36,190 nucleotides of DNA, from the NCBI GenBank assembly GCA_019416065.1, contig DXYB01000019.1, forward strand, positions 1 to 36,190, written 5' to 3'. The DNA comes from Acidaminococcus sp. GTDB taxonomy: Bacteria > Bacillota > Negativicutes > Acidaminococcales > Acidaminococcaceae. The notes under the pieces were generated by a model. The model was not told where the DNA came from. It saw only the letters and a list, made by a program, of their open reading frames with translations, and made no database searches. Below, in pieces: positions 21,948 through 29,968 of the stretch. Both the position numbers and the translations under genes were made by a program. Each line of letters opens with the position of its first letter. Position 1 is the first letter of the stretch.

Positions 21948-23339
21948 GTGATTGGAAGAGAGCAGGAAATGAAGGTATTGGAACAGTGCTACCAAATGGA
22001 AGGATTTCAGTTCCTGGTTATGTATGGTCGGCGCCGAGTGGGTAAGACGACAATCCTCCAGGAATTTGCCAAGCAGCATCGGTGTATTTTTTTCTCTGCC
22101 CAAGAAAAAAATGATGCCCTAAATTTACGGGACTTTTCCGAACAAGTACAGTCGTTTTTTATAGGGAGTTTTCTGAGCCCCTTTGAGAATTGGGAAAAGG
22201 CCCTGGATTTTATTTCCGAGCAGGGAAAAAACGACGAAAAAATTGTTCTACTCATTGATGAGTTTCCTTTTTTGGCGGGGCAAAACCCCTCTATCAAAAG
22301 CATCTTCCAGCATGTGATTGACCATGCCTGGCAGTACAAGAATATTTTTTTGGTTTTGTGCGGATCCAGTGTTAGTTTTATGGTCAATGAAATTATGGGA
22401 TATAAAAGTCCGCTGTATGGACGTATCACGGGGCAGATGGAGGTAGTCCCCTTTGCTTATTATGAGGCGGCAGAATTTTTCCCCAACTGGTCCCGGGAAA
22501 ATCAACTGTTAGCCTATGGGATTCTGGGAGGTATTCCCCGCTATTTACAGACCTTCCAAGAAAATCTTTCGTTAGAGGAAAATCTGGCGGCTAAAATTTT
22601 GTCGCCCAATGCGTTTTTGCACGATGAACCACAAATGCTGCTTCGGATGGAACTGCGGGAACCGGGCATCTATAACAGTATTCTGGAAGCCATTGCTAAT
22701 GGGGCCAATACGGTCAGCCGGATCGGGAACAGGATCCAGGAAAACCGGGAGAAATGTAGCAAATATCTGCAGGTTTTGCAAACCATGCGATTGGTACAAC
22801 GGTTGGTTCCTTGCGGGGAGCCTGCAAAAAGTAAAAAAGGGATTTATGTGCTCACGGACTTTTTTTATACGTTCTGGTATCGTTTTGTGTTTACCCGGGA
22901 AAATTACAACCTGTTATTGGGAAATCAGGCTGCCGCTAGGGAGATCATGACACACATTCCCGAGTATATGGGGGCTGCATTTGAAACAATTTGCCAGCAG
23001 TATCTTGTGCGACAGGCCAAACGAGGAAAGCTCCCGTTTATTCCGGCCAAGCTGGGAAAATGGTGGGGAAATAATCCCGTACTAAAACAACAGGATGATG
23101 TGGACATTTTGGGATTAGATACGACGGGTACAGAGGGGATTTTTTGCGAATGTAAATATCGCAGTCGGCCCATGCCTATGGAGGAGTATAATGACCTTAT
23201 GCAAGCTGCTGCCGCTTTTCCTCAGGTGACCAAACGGCATTTTCTCTTTTTCAGTCGCTCGGGATATACGAAGCCTGTTATAGAGCGAGCGCACAAGGAA
23301 GGGGCTATCTTGCTGGGCATAACGGACCTTTATAAATAA
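21948..23339 (+). CDS. AAA ATPase with C-terminal DUF234 nuclease-like domain
   Basis: ATPase of the archaeal-ATPase/DUF234 type, 463 residues. Start is GTG at 21948 with AAAGGAGA before it. Walker A is GRRRVGKTT (27-35) after MIGREQEM, the family opening, and Walker B is VLLIDEFPFL (100-109). A winged-helix region follows around 240-290 (ILEAIANGANTVSRIGNRIQ). The C-terminal part contains VDILGLD then IFCECKYR (about 385-404), a PD-(D/E)XK-like arrangement. Function of the family is unknown; DNA-related and mobile-element roles have been proposed. It stands alone behind its own palindromic promoter region. Confidence 0.88.
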   Translation: MIGREQEMKVLEQCYQMEGFQFLVMYGRRRVGKTTILQEFAKQHRCIFFSAQEKNDALNLRDFSEQVQSFFIGSFLSPFENWEKALDFISEQGKNDEKIVLLIDEFPFLAGQNPSIKSIFQHVIDHAWQYKNIFLVLCGSSVSFMVNEIMGYKSPLYGRITGQMEVVPFAYYEAAEFFPNWSRENQLLAYGILGGIPRYLQTFQENLSLEENLAAKILSPNAFLHDEPQMLLRMELREPGIYNSILEAIANGANTVSRIGNRIQENREKCSKYLQVLQTMRLVQRLVPCGEPAKSKKGIYVLTDFFYTFWYRFVFTRENYNLLLGNQAAAREIMTHIPEYMGAAFETICQQYLVRQAKRGKLPFIPAKLGKWWGNNPVLKQQDDVDILGLDTTGTEGIFCECKYRSRPMPMEEYNDLMQAAAAFPQVTKRHFLFFSRSGYTKPVIERAHKEGAILLGITDLYK

Positions 23340-23341
23340 AC

Positions 23342-23383
23342 AACTTTAGTTGTACAAAGTTTGCTTTATGGTTGTTTTACAAC
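23342..23383. repeat. Two short inverted repeats with TTGTAC core before the EIIA gene
   Basis: AACTTT-AGTTGTAC-AAAGTT (23342-23361) and GTTGT-TTT-ACAAC (23371-23383). They resemble the TTGTACAA palindrome at 11447 and may be an operator or weak terminator. Confidence 0.5.
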
Positions 23384-23403
23384 AAACAGGAAGGAGTTAT
23401 AGC

Positions 23404-23871
23404 ATGCAGCTAGAAGAAAAAAGAGAGTTTGCTTCGCCTTTTACCGGGATCCTTTGTCCCATTGGGGAAGCTCCGGATCCGGTATTTGCTGGTAAAATGA
23501 TGGGAGACGGCTTTTTTGTCTTGCCAGAGGACGGGGCGGTTGTGGCGCCCGAAGCTAGCACGGTGGATACGGTAATGGATACCAAACATGCCTTAGGGCT
23601 TACGACCTTGGATGGGGTGGAATACCTGCTGCACATAGGAATTGATACGGTGAAACTCCAAGGAGAAGGATTTACCGTTTTTGTGAAGCCTGGCCAAGAG
23701 GTTAAGAAAGGAGATAAACTCCTGGTATTTGACCCTGCCTATCTAAAAGCACACGCGCCCAGTGATGCTTGCTTATGTGTGTTTCCATCTTTAGCCGAGG
23801 GAAAGGTAGTCTGTCTCAATGGGGGCGCTCATTGTAAAATTCATGCGCTGGATGTAGCGGTGCGATTTTAA
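23404..23871 (+). CDS. PTS glucose-family EIIA component (stand-alone)
   Basis: Soluble phosphocarrier of the Crr/EIIA(Glc) family, 155 residues. The phosphorylated histidine is H77 in LLHIGIDTVKLQGEGF, with the supporting histidine H62 in DTKHALGL. The FASPFTGILCPIGEAPDPVF opening and DGAVVAPEASTV are family-typical. ATG at 23404 follows AGGAAGGAGTTA; an upstream in-frame ATG at 23350 lies in the repeat region. No EIIBC partner is nearby, so it probably serves permeases encoded elsewhere or has a regulatory role. A PhzF gene follows after 25 bases. Confidence 0.92.
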   Translation: MQLEEKREFASPFTGILCPIGEAPDPVFAGKMMGDGFFVLPEDGAVVAPEASTVDTVMDTKHALGLTTLDGVEYLLHIGIDTVKLQGEGFTVFVKPGQEVKKGDKLLVFDPAYLKAHAPSDACLCVFPSLAEGKVVCLNGGAHCKIHALDVAVRF

Positions 23872-23896
23872 GCAGGAGAACAAGGAAGGAAACAAA

Positions 23897-24670
23897 ATGA
23901 AACAGTATGTGGTGGATGCGTTTACGGACCAGATTTTTCACGGCAATCAAGCGGCGGTATGCGTGCTGGATACGTGGCTGCCGGACGAACTCATGCGCAG
24001 CATGGCAAGAGAAAACAATTTTTCCGAGACAGCGTTTACCGTGAAGACAGCAAATGGCTATGATCTCCGGTGGTTTACTCCTGGAGGGGAAATTGAACTG
24101 TGCGGACATGCCACCTTAGGGACGTCCTATGTGCTCTTTAGGTACTATGAACCCAATGCAGAAGAAATTGTATTCCATACGCTAAGCGGCGATCTTTTTG
24201 TACGGAGAGATAAGGAGTATCTCGTCATGGATTTTCCGGCCCTTCCCCATAACGAAGTTCCCGTAACGCCGCTCATGGCGGAAGCCTTTGGTGTGGTACC
24301 GGAAAAAGCCTACCTGGCTGATCGACTGCTTTTAGTGTATACCGACGAGCAGGTTATCCGGCAGATGGTGCCTGATTTTGCCAAGGTTGCCAAGCTGGAT
24401 CCCCATGGTGTTACGGTGACGGCACCGGGAAAAGAGTATGATTGTGTGTCCCGCTATTTTGCCCCCAATTTAAAAATTAATGAAGACCCTGTTACCGGTT
24501 CGGCCCACTGTATGTTGGCCCCTTATTGGGGAGAGCAGCTGGGTAAGACCACCATTCGTGCCTATCAGGCTTCTGCCCGTGGCGGGGAACTTTTGTGTGA
24601 AGTGAAGGGAGAGCGCGTGGTGCTAAAAGGCAAAGCCGTGCTGTATCTGGTGGGGGACGTGTATCTCTAA
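23897..24670 (+). CDS. PhzF-family isomerase/epimerase
   Basis: Member of the PhzF phenazine-biosynthesis-like family (diaminopimelate-epimerase fold), 257 residues. The catalytic glutamate is in NNFSETAF (E44). GGEIELCGHATLGTS (about 63-77) and the second-half EDPVTGSAHCMLAPYW are the paired family signatures. The real substrate is unknown; most family members are outside phenazine pathways. It is preceded by GGAAGGAAAC and lies downstream of the EIIA gene, possibly in one transcript. A long hairpin follows. Confidence 0.9.
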   Translation: MKQYVVDAFTDQIFHGNQAAVCVLDTWLPDELMRSMARENNFSETAFTVKTANGYDLRWFTPGGEIELCGHATLGTSYVLFRYYEPNAEEIVFHTLSGDLFVRRDKEYLVMDFPALPHNEVPVTPLMAEAFGVVPEKAYLADRLLLVYTDEQVIRQMVPDFAKVAKLDPHGVTVTAPGKEYDCVSRYFAPNLKINEDPVTGSAHCMLAPYWGEQLGKTTIRAYQASARGGELLCEVKGERVVLKGKAVLYLVGDVYL

Positions 24671-24690
24671 AATTGCATGATTTCATAAGA

Positions 24691-24727
24691 ACAGCACTTC
24701 CGGTCTGTGAAAGCCTGGAAGTGCTGT
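24691..24727. terminator. Hairpin between convergent genes
   Basis: ACAGCACTTCC (24691-24701) / GGAAGTGCTGT (24717-24727), an 11-bp perfect stem between the PhzF and nhaC stops. No strong T-run on either strand, so termination is probable but not certain. Confidence 0.6.
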
Positions 24728-24774
24728 AAATGTTGTATAGAGCATGCAACCCTTGTATAAATGGGAACGGTAGA

Positions 24775-26112
24775 TTAATTCTGGTTGGATTTTTCCTGCG
24801 GCGGGCAGAATAAATCCAACTGAACCATAATACAAGTAAATAACAGTAGTAATACAGGATAGAATGCATAGTTGATAATATCCAGGTATGTACATCCACC
24901 GTACTGCTGCACCAGTAAACAACCGCTGTCATGAGGTACCACCATGAGGATGGCGCAGGAAAAGATACTGAGTAAGGTGGCTAATTTAGTGGGAGATACC
25001 TGGTATTTGTGACCTAATTCTTTAGCAACCGGGGCGCTAATTAGAGCGGCAACAGCATTATTTAAGGTTGTGCCAGAAATGGCCATAACCAAAAGGCCAA
25101 TAATATATTGGCAGGACCGTTTGCTTTTAATATGTTTTTGCGCTGTGTTGACAAGCCATTGGATACCCCCATAATACCGGACCAGTGCCATCATACCAGA
25201 TACTAGGGTGGCAAATACGGCCAACCAAAACATGTTTTCCATCCCGGCTCCCATAGCCATGGCCCAGTCAAAAAATCCAATACTGCCGATGCCAAGACCG
25301 ATTACCAAAGAAAGTAGACTTCCCAAAGCCAGTACGAGAATTACGTCCAGCCCGGCTACCGCCAAAACCAATACGGCAATATAGGGCAAAATGGTTAGAA
25401 GATTATAGCTCCCCGTCGCCTCCATCATAGGGGCGGCTGTGTGCTGCAAGCTGAGCACCGTATATAGAATTATAGCTAGAATACCGGCTGGTAAAGCAAT
25501 TTTACAGTTCATTAAGAATTTTTCTCGGGTGTCGGCATCTACGCCACGGACAGAGATGATGGTTGTGTCGGAAATCATGGACAGGTTATCTCCAAAATAG
25601 GCCCCGGCGATGGCGGCTGCCCCAGCCATTCCGATGTCCACGCCTGCTCCTTTAGCCATGGACATGGCAATAGGGATCATCGTAACTTGAGTCCCCATGG
25701 ATGTTCCTGTACAAGTGGAAAGCAGGCAGCAAATCAGGAAAATACCGGGTACAATAAACTGGGTGGGAATTAAAGTTACCCCCAGATTGACTAAGGAGGC
25801 TTCCCCTCCAATGGCGGACGTGGCTTTGGCAAAACCGCCTGCTAAAAGAACGATAATTCCCAGCAACATAACACCGGAAGCCCCGGCGCCTTCTAGATAA
25901 ATGTCTACTTTTTCAGAAAATTTTCTGTGGGGCTCAAAAAAGACTAACCCTAAAATAATGCCAATGACTACAGCCACATACCGGGGCATAAAGTTAAAGG
26001 GAGATTTAAGTCCCATGATGGTAAAAACGATACCACATCCTAAATATAATCCGAGAAAAATGATGACAGGTAGTAACGCTTTCCCACCGTACGAATTTTC
26101 AGCCTGTTTCAT
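24775..26112 (-). CDS. nhaC: NhaC-family Na+/H+ antiporter
   Basis: Membrane antiporter of the NhaC family, 445 residues, with roughly a dozen hydrophobic segments. Family stretches: CCLLSTCTGTSMGTQVTMIP, IAGAYFGDNLSMISDTTI and SGTTLNNAVAALISAPVAKE. ATG at 26112 is preferred (AGGAGC nine bases upstream); a GTG at 26163 would add 17 residues. It lies 99 bases downstream of a MalY/PatB C-S lyase on the same strand, a pairing also seen elsewhere in Firmicutes (recollection). It may therefore move an amino acid or organic acid coupled to Na+/H+, as MleN does for malate/lactate. Substrate not proven. Confidence 0.88.
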   Translation of the reverse strand: MKQAENSYGGKALLPVIIFLGLYLGCGIVFTIMGLKSPFNFMPRYVAVVIGIILGLVFFEPHRKFSEKVDIYLEGAGASGVMLLGIIVLLAGGFAKATSAIGGEASLVNLGVTLIPTQFIVPGIFLICCLLSTCTGTSMGTQVTMIPIAMSMAKGAGVDIGMAGAAAIAGAYFGDNLSMISDTTIISVRGVDADTREKFLMNCKIALPAGILAIILYTVLSLQHTAAPMMEATGSYNLLTILPYIAVLVLAVAGLDVILVLALGSLLSLVIGLGIGSIGFFDWAMAMGAGMENMFWLAVFATLVSGMMALVRYYGGIQWLVNTAQKHIKSKRSCQYIIGLLVMAISGTTLNNAVAALISAPVAKELGHKYQVSPTKLATLLSIFSCAILMVVPHDSGCLLVQQYGGCTYLDIINYAFYPVLLLLFTCIMVQLDLFCPPQEKSNQN

Positions 26113-26211
26113 GATAATTTGCTCCTGTTTTTCCAGGTAGATAGTTCTTAAATCTATCTGCACCTTTAGTTTTAGTACACACTGTTTGACTGGGGTTGTA
26201 TGAAAGAAGGT

Positions 26212-27393
26212 TTAAGCCTTCAAATTTGTTATGACCCGATTAACTGCTTCCTGAATTAATGCTGGATCCGTTGCTAGATTCCAACGAATGAAGCCTTGAT
26301 ACTTCTCTCCAAACCATTCTCCGTAATCCACACCCAATTTGCATTGCTTCTGTACAAATTTCTGGGTGTTTTCTGGTTTTACATAAGCTCGTAGATCCAA
26401 CATGACCAGATATGTACCTTCCAGGGCGCAAACAGTCAGATCTGGAAGCTCTCTAGCAAAGGTTTGCTTTACAAATAAATAGTTTTGGCGAATGACGTGA
26501 AGCAGACCTTCCAACCAATCTTCCCCATGACGATAGGCAGCCTCTGTAGCTAGCATGCCCATAATAGATACCTCTGTGCGGTTCATGCCGCTGGCAAAGG
26601 CGTCATAGCGTTTGCGCAACATTGGATCAGGGATAATGATATGGGAATGGATCAGAGTGGCTAGATTGAATGTTTTGGTAGCTGAATTTAGTACAACCAG
26701 GTTGTTTTTATAACGACCTTCTTTAACAGACAAGGCAGATAGAAATGGCTTGGCGCCTGTTATTAAATCTTGGTGAATTTCATCACTTACTACTAACACA
26801 TGGTATTTTTCGCATAATGCTAAGATCTGATCCAGCTCCTCTTCGCTCCAGACCCGTCCCATGGGATTTTGCGGAGAACATTGGATGAACAGTTTGACAT
26901 GCTTTGCGACAATAGCTTTTTCGATGGCAACATAGTCCATAGTGCAATAGCCATCTTTATACTGTAAAGGAACTTTGACCAAAGTACGCTTGTTATTGGT
27001 CACTACATTGTGGAAGGGATAATAGACAGGGGTGAGAATCATGCAAGCATCGCCAGGTTCTGTGAAAGCCGCAATTGCCCATGCTATACCGGTAACGCAC
27101 CCTGTAGAAAAACGAATCCAGTCCTTTTGCAGTTCGCAGTGATGTCGCCGCTTCATCCAGGAAAAAAATGCCTCATAATAGGAGTCTGGTACAAAACTAT
27201 AACCGAATACACCATGTTTTGCCCTTTTGATGAGTGCATCCGTTACAGCTTCCGGCGTGCGAAATTCCATATCTGCAATCCAAAGCGGGAGCAAGTCAGA
27301 TTCCCCAAATTTTTCTTTCAGGCCGTCCCATTTGCTACAACTAGTCCCCTGTCGAGTAACCAGATAGTTTTTCACAAAAGTTTTTGCATCCAT
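26212..27393 (-). CDS. MalY/PatB-type C-S beta-lyase (PLP)
   Basis: Fold-type I PLP enzyme of the MalY/PatB family that splits cystathionine or cysteine conjugates into a thiol, pyruvate and ammonia, 393 residues. The Schiff-base lysine is K240 in NSATKTFNLA, the PLP-pyridine Asp is D204 in VVSDEIHQDL, and the Asn is in SPQNPMGRVW. It opens FGESDLLPLWIADMEFRTPE, the family signature. Start ATG 27393 follows GGGAGGACCT. It is the first gene of a minus-strand pair with nhaC. Its promoter has the same upstream motif pair as the second lyase at 28615. Aminotransferase activity is an alternative. Confidence 0.92.
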   Translation of the reverse strand: MDAKTFVKNYLVTRQGTSCSKWDGLKEKFGESDLLPLWIADMEFRTPEAVTDALIKRAKHGVFGYSFVPDSYYEAFFSWMKRRHHCELQKDWIRFSTGCVTGIAWAIAAFTEPGDACMILTPVYYPFHNVVTNNKRTLVKVPLQYKDGYCTMDYVAIEKAIVAKHVKLFIQCSPQNPMGRVWSEEELDQILALCEKYHVLVVSDEIHQDLITGAKPFLSALSVKEGRYKNNLVVLNSATKTFNLATLIHSHIIIPDPMLRKRYDAFASGMNRTEVSIMGMLATEAAYRHGEDWLEGLLHVIRQNYLFVKQTFARELPDLTVCALEGTYLVMLDLRAYVKPENTQKFVQKQCKLGVDYGEWFGEKYQGFIRWNLATDPALIQEAVNRVITNLKA

Positions 27394-27486
27394 GTCCAGG
27401 TCCTCCCTTGTTATTTTTAACGCGAGTCCAATCTATCTTTTTGTAAAATTGAGATAATTTCGTTTTCTGTGGTACCATTTACTTGT

Positions 27487-27515
27487 ATTATAGAAAAGTG
27501 TGCTGAGAGAGTCAA
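27487..27515 (-). promoter_or_regulatory. Promoter of malY-1/nhaC
   Basis: On the minus strand: TTGACT (27515-27510), 17-base spacer, TATAAT (27492-27487). Confidence 0.8.
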
Positions 27516-27526
27516 AAACCGCCTTG

Positions 27527-27575
27527 TTTCCTAATAAGAAAATAATTGTGCTTATAAATTTCCTCTTAGTAGAAA
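27527..27575 (-). promoter_or_regulatory. Paired TTTC-N-GAAA sites upstream of malY-1
   Basis: TTTC-N7-GAAA at 27527-27541 and TTTC-N9-GAAA at 27559-27575, 17 bases apart; the proximal site ends 11 bases from the -35. The same layout occurs before malY-2. Likely binding sites of the neighbouring XRE regulator, placed like an activator's. Confidence 0.6.
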
Positions 27576-27673
27576 AATGGCAAAAAAATATGATATGATG
27601 AAGAAACAGAGTTGGAAAGCAGCGTTAAAATGAATTTGTGGATTATCAGGAAACTTGAAAAGGACGTGAAGAG

Positions 27674-28381
27674 ATGTCTGTTGGTGAAGAAATCGGAAAG
27701 AAAATTACGGCCTTTCGTAAAGCCAGACATTTAACGTTAGAGGCTTTGGCGAAAAAAGTCTGTAAGAGCAAATCCACTTTGTCCAAATATGAAAAAGGCA
27801 ATATTGTACTGGATTTGGAAAGTCTTTATGAGATTGCAAAAGCCCTTCATGTTCGTGTGGATCAGTTACTATGCCCTCAGCCAGAACTCTTGCGGGAAGA
27901 GGAACAAAGAGAAGATATTCCTGCTTTTTTTAAGGGGCTTTACCGGTTTTATGGATATTTGTACGATGGCAGGGCAGGTCATTTGATTCGCTGTGTTTTC
28001 GATGGAATTACGCCGGTGGAATCCCATCGGTTTAAAGTGATGATGTACATGAATTTCCAAGATTTTGCTCGGTATCAGGATTGCGAAAATTCTTACGAAG
28101 GGTTTATGGAGCATTATGATGCTTTAACCCATATTATCCTGACTAATCAGGAAACGGCCATGGAACAAGCTAGTTTACAGGTATTAGCCTCTTACCTTGA
28201 TTCACCCGTGAAATGGGGGCTTTTTAATGGCTTTTCTTCTAGACCTATGATGCCTATTGCAGTAAAAATGTTGCTCGCTAAGCAGCCATTGAAAGAAGAT
28301 GAAAACTTGCAAAAAGCGTTGAAAGTCAGTAGAGAAGATATTCGATTATTGAAATTATATAATATGTTTTCTGTTACGTGA
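27674..28381 (+). CDS. XRE-family transcriptional regulator
   Basis: Regulator of 235 residues. The N-terminal Cro/C1 HTH spans about 8-65 (KITAFRKARHLTLEALAKKV, SKSTLSKYEKGNIVLDLESL). The rest is a helical domain of about 165 residues with no cupin or peptidase motif recognised. ATG at 27674 follows GAAAAGGACGTGAAGAG. It sits between two divergent/parallel C-S lyase units whose promoters share paired sites, so it is the natural candidate to control both. Its promoter region contains TATGAT near 27594 but no clear -35. The sensed ligand is unknown. Confidence 0.9.
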   Translation: MSVGEEIGKKITAFRKARHLTLEALAKKVCKSKSTLSKYEKGNIVLDLESLYEIAKALHVRVDQLLCPQPELLREEEQREDIPAFFKGLYRFYGYLYDGRAGHLIRCVFDGITPVESHRFKVMMYMNFQDFARYQDCENSYEGFMEHYDALTHIILTNQETAMEQASLQVLASYLDSPVKWGLFNGFSSRPMMPIAVKMLLAKQPLKEDENLQKALKVSREDIRLLKLYNMFSVT

Positions 28382-28462
28382 GTTTCCTAGGAATCACTTT
28401 TTAACGTAGAAGAAAGAAAAAAATAAAAAACCATTCAAGGGACAGAAAAATCATCCCTAAAA

Positions 28463-28509
28463 TTTCACTTAAAGAAACTTTTCGACAAAATAATTTTCTT
28501 TTCAAGAAA
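28463..28509 (+). promoter_or_regulatory. Paired TTTC-N7-GAAA sites upstream of malY-2
   Basis: TTTC-N7-GAAA at 28463-28477 and 28495-28509, 17 bases apart; the proximal one ends 11 bases before the -35 at 28521. Same geometry as upstream of malY-1. Confidence 0.6.
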
Positions 28510-28520
28510 CCTGCCCAGAT

Positions 28521-28549
28521 TTGTCAGATAAAGCTTTTCTTGTTACAGT
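28521..28549 (+). promoter_or_regulatory. Promoter of malY-2
   Basis: TTGTCA (28521-28526), 17-base spacer, TACAGT (28544-28549). Confidence 0.7.
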
Positions 28550-28614
28550 AGAAGCATCCAAAGCAAATGATTTCTGCAAATACAGTTGGCAGTTCTTGGA
28601 AAGGAGAGATTTTT

Positions 28615-29841
28615 ATGCACTACAATTTTGATGAAGTAGTCAATCGGTACCATACCAATGCCTTAAATACCGACGGATTCCGTGGCTATATTTTCCACGA
28701 TTTTAAAGGTGAAAAGATTTTTCCCTTTAAAGATAATGAATTTGTTCGGATGTGGGTTGCTGATATGGAATTTGCTATGTGTCCAGAGATTATTAAGGCC
28801 ATTAAGGACCGGGCCGATAAACGGATTATAGGATACAGCCAGGTTTTTGAGCCGGACTTCTATGCGGCCTATAATGCCTGGAATCAGAAAATGTATGGTT
28901 GGAGCTATCCCAAAGAGGAAATCTGTTTTTCCCTGGGTATCATTCCAGCTCTTTATGCGTTAACAAATATTCTATTAAGCAATCATGACAAAGCCATTGT
29001 AAATACACCCGCCTATGGCTATTTTCAGCATCCTTTGGATTATAATCATAAGCAGGCGATTCATAATAAACTGGTGAAAGATGATGCTGGCCGCTGGTCT
29101 ATTGACTTTGAGCAGTTGGAAAGGGACGCTGCGGATCCTTTCTGTAAACTGCTGATCTGGTGTAATCCGCAAAACCCTACGGGGAGAGTCTGGACAGAAG
29201 CAGAATTACAAAAAGTAGCCGAAATCGTAGAACGGCATAATCTTTGGATTATCAGCGATGAGATCCATTGTGACCTGTTGCGGCAAGGTATAAAGCATAT
29301 TCCCATGGCTAAAATCATGCCGGATTATGATAAACTGATCGTTTGCACTTCTGCATCTAAAGCCTTTAATATGGCAGGCCTCATGTTTGCGGAAATTATC
29401 GTTCGAGATCCGCAATTAAAACAACTCTATATACAATATACGGACACGTATGCCATGAATTTAAACCCCTTGTCCATTGCTGCGCATACTGCTGCGTATC
29501 AATCTGGTTATGAATGGCTGGATCAGCTGAGAACATATCTGGATGGCAACTTTCAGTTGGTAAAAGATGTGTTTGACAAGGAACTGCCAGCTATTCATTT
29601 TGAGATCCCGGAAGCTACGTACCTGGCTTGGGTAGATATGAACGCTTATCTGGGTGATGTAGCAAATATCCCGGATTTTATGGCTAACAAAGCGGGGGTT
29701 CTTTTGGAAGGCGGCAATGCACTATTTGTAGATAACGCGCAAGGTTATATTCGTCTGAATCTAGCGATGCCCAGAAGCATCATTCAAAATGGATTGGACA
29801 GGATTGTCAAGGCAGTACAAGCATATTGCAGAAACAAATAA
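28615..29841 (+). CDS. Second MalY/PatB-type C-S beta-lyase (PLP)
   Basis: A 408-residue PLP enzyme, same family as the 26212-27393 product but clearly divergent. K249 in CTSASKAFNMAG binds PLP, with Asp in IISDEIHCDLL and Asn in CNPQNPTGRVW. It has the family start VRMWVADMEFAMCPEIIKAI and the end IRLNLAMPRSIIQNGLDRIV. ATG at 28615 follows AAGGAGAG; the earlier ATG at 28567 lacks an RBS. A terminator follows, so it is monocistronic. Probably splits cystathionine or another S-substituted cysteine; the difference in role from the first lyase is unknown. Confidence 0.92.
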   Translation: MHYNFDEVVNRYHTNALNTDGFRGYIFHDFKGEKIFPFKDNEFVRMWVADMEFAMCPEIIKAIKDRADKRIIGYSQVFEPDFYAAYNAWNQKMYGWSYPKEEICFSLGIIPALYALTNILLSNHDKAIVNTPAYGYFQHPLDYNHKQAIHNKLVKDDAGRWSIDFEQLERDAADPFCKLLIWCNPQNPTGRVWTEAELQKVAEIVERHNLWIISDEIHCDLLRQGIKHIPMAKIMPDYDKLIVCTSASKAFNMAGLMFAEIIVRDPQLKQLYIQYTDTYAMNLNPLSIAAHTAAYQSGYEWLDQLRTYLDGNFQLVKDVFDKELPAIHFEIPEATYLAWVDMNAYLGDVANIPDFMANKAGVLLEGGNALFVDNAQGYIRLNLAMPRSIIQNGLDRIVKAVQAYCRNK

Positions 29842-29858
29842 TAAAGCCTAACCCCAAA

Positions 29859-29891
29859 AATAATCCCGGTGGGTATCGGGATTATTTTTTT
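29859..29891 (+). terminator. Terminator after malY-2
   Basis: AATAATCCCG / CGGGATTATT perfect 10-bp stem, then a T-run. Confidence 0.9.
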
Positions 29892-29919
29892 GCGTAAAAG
29901 GCAAGTATTGTGTACAATA
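29890..29919 (+). promoter_or_regulatory. Promoter with TGTACA palindrome before the TPR-like gene
   Basis: TTGCGT (29890-29895), 17-base spacer, TACAAT (29913-29918). The -10 is embedded in TATTGT-GT-ACAATA (29906-29919), a palindromic possible operator. Confidence 0.5.
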
Positions 29920-29968
29920 CAATAGAGAAAACAAAAATTAAACGGCTGCAAAGCAAGGAGGCTTGACT

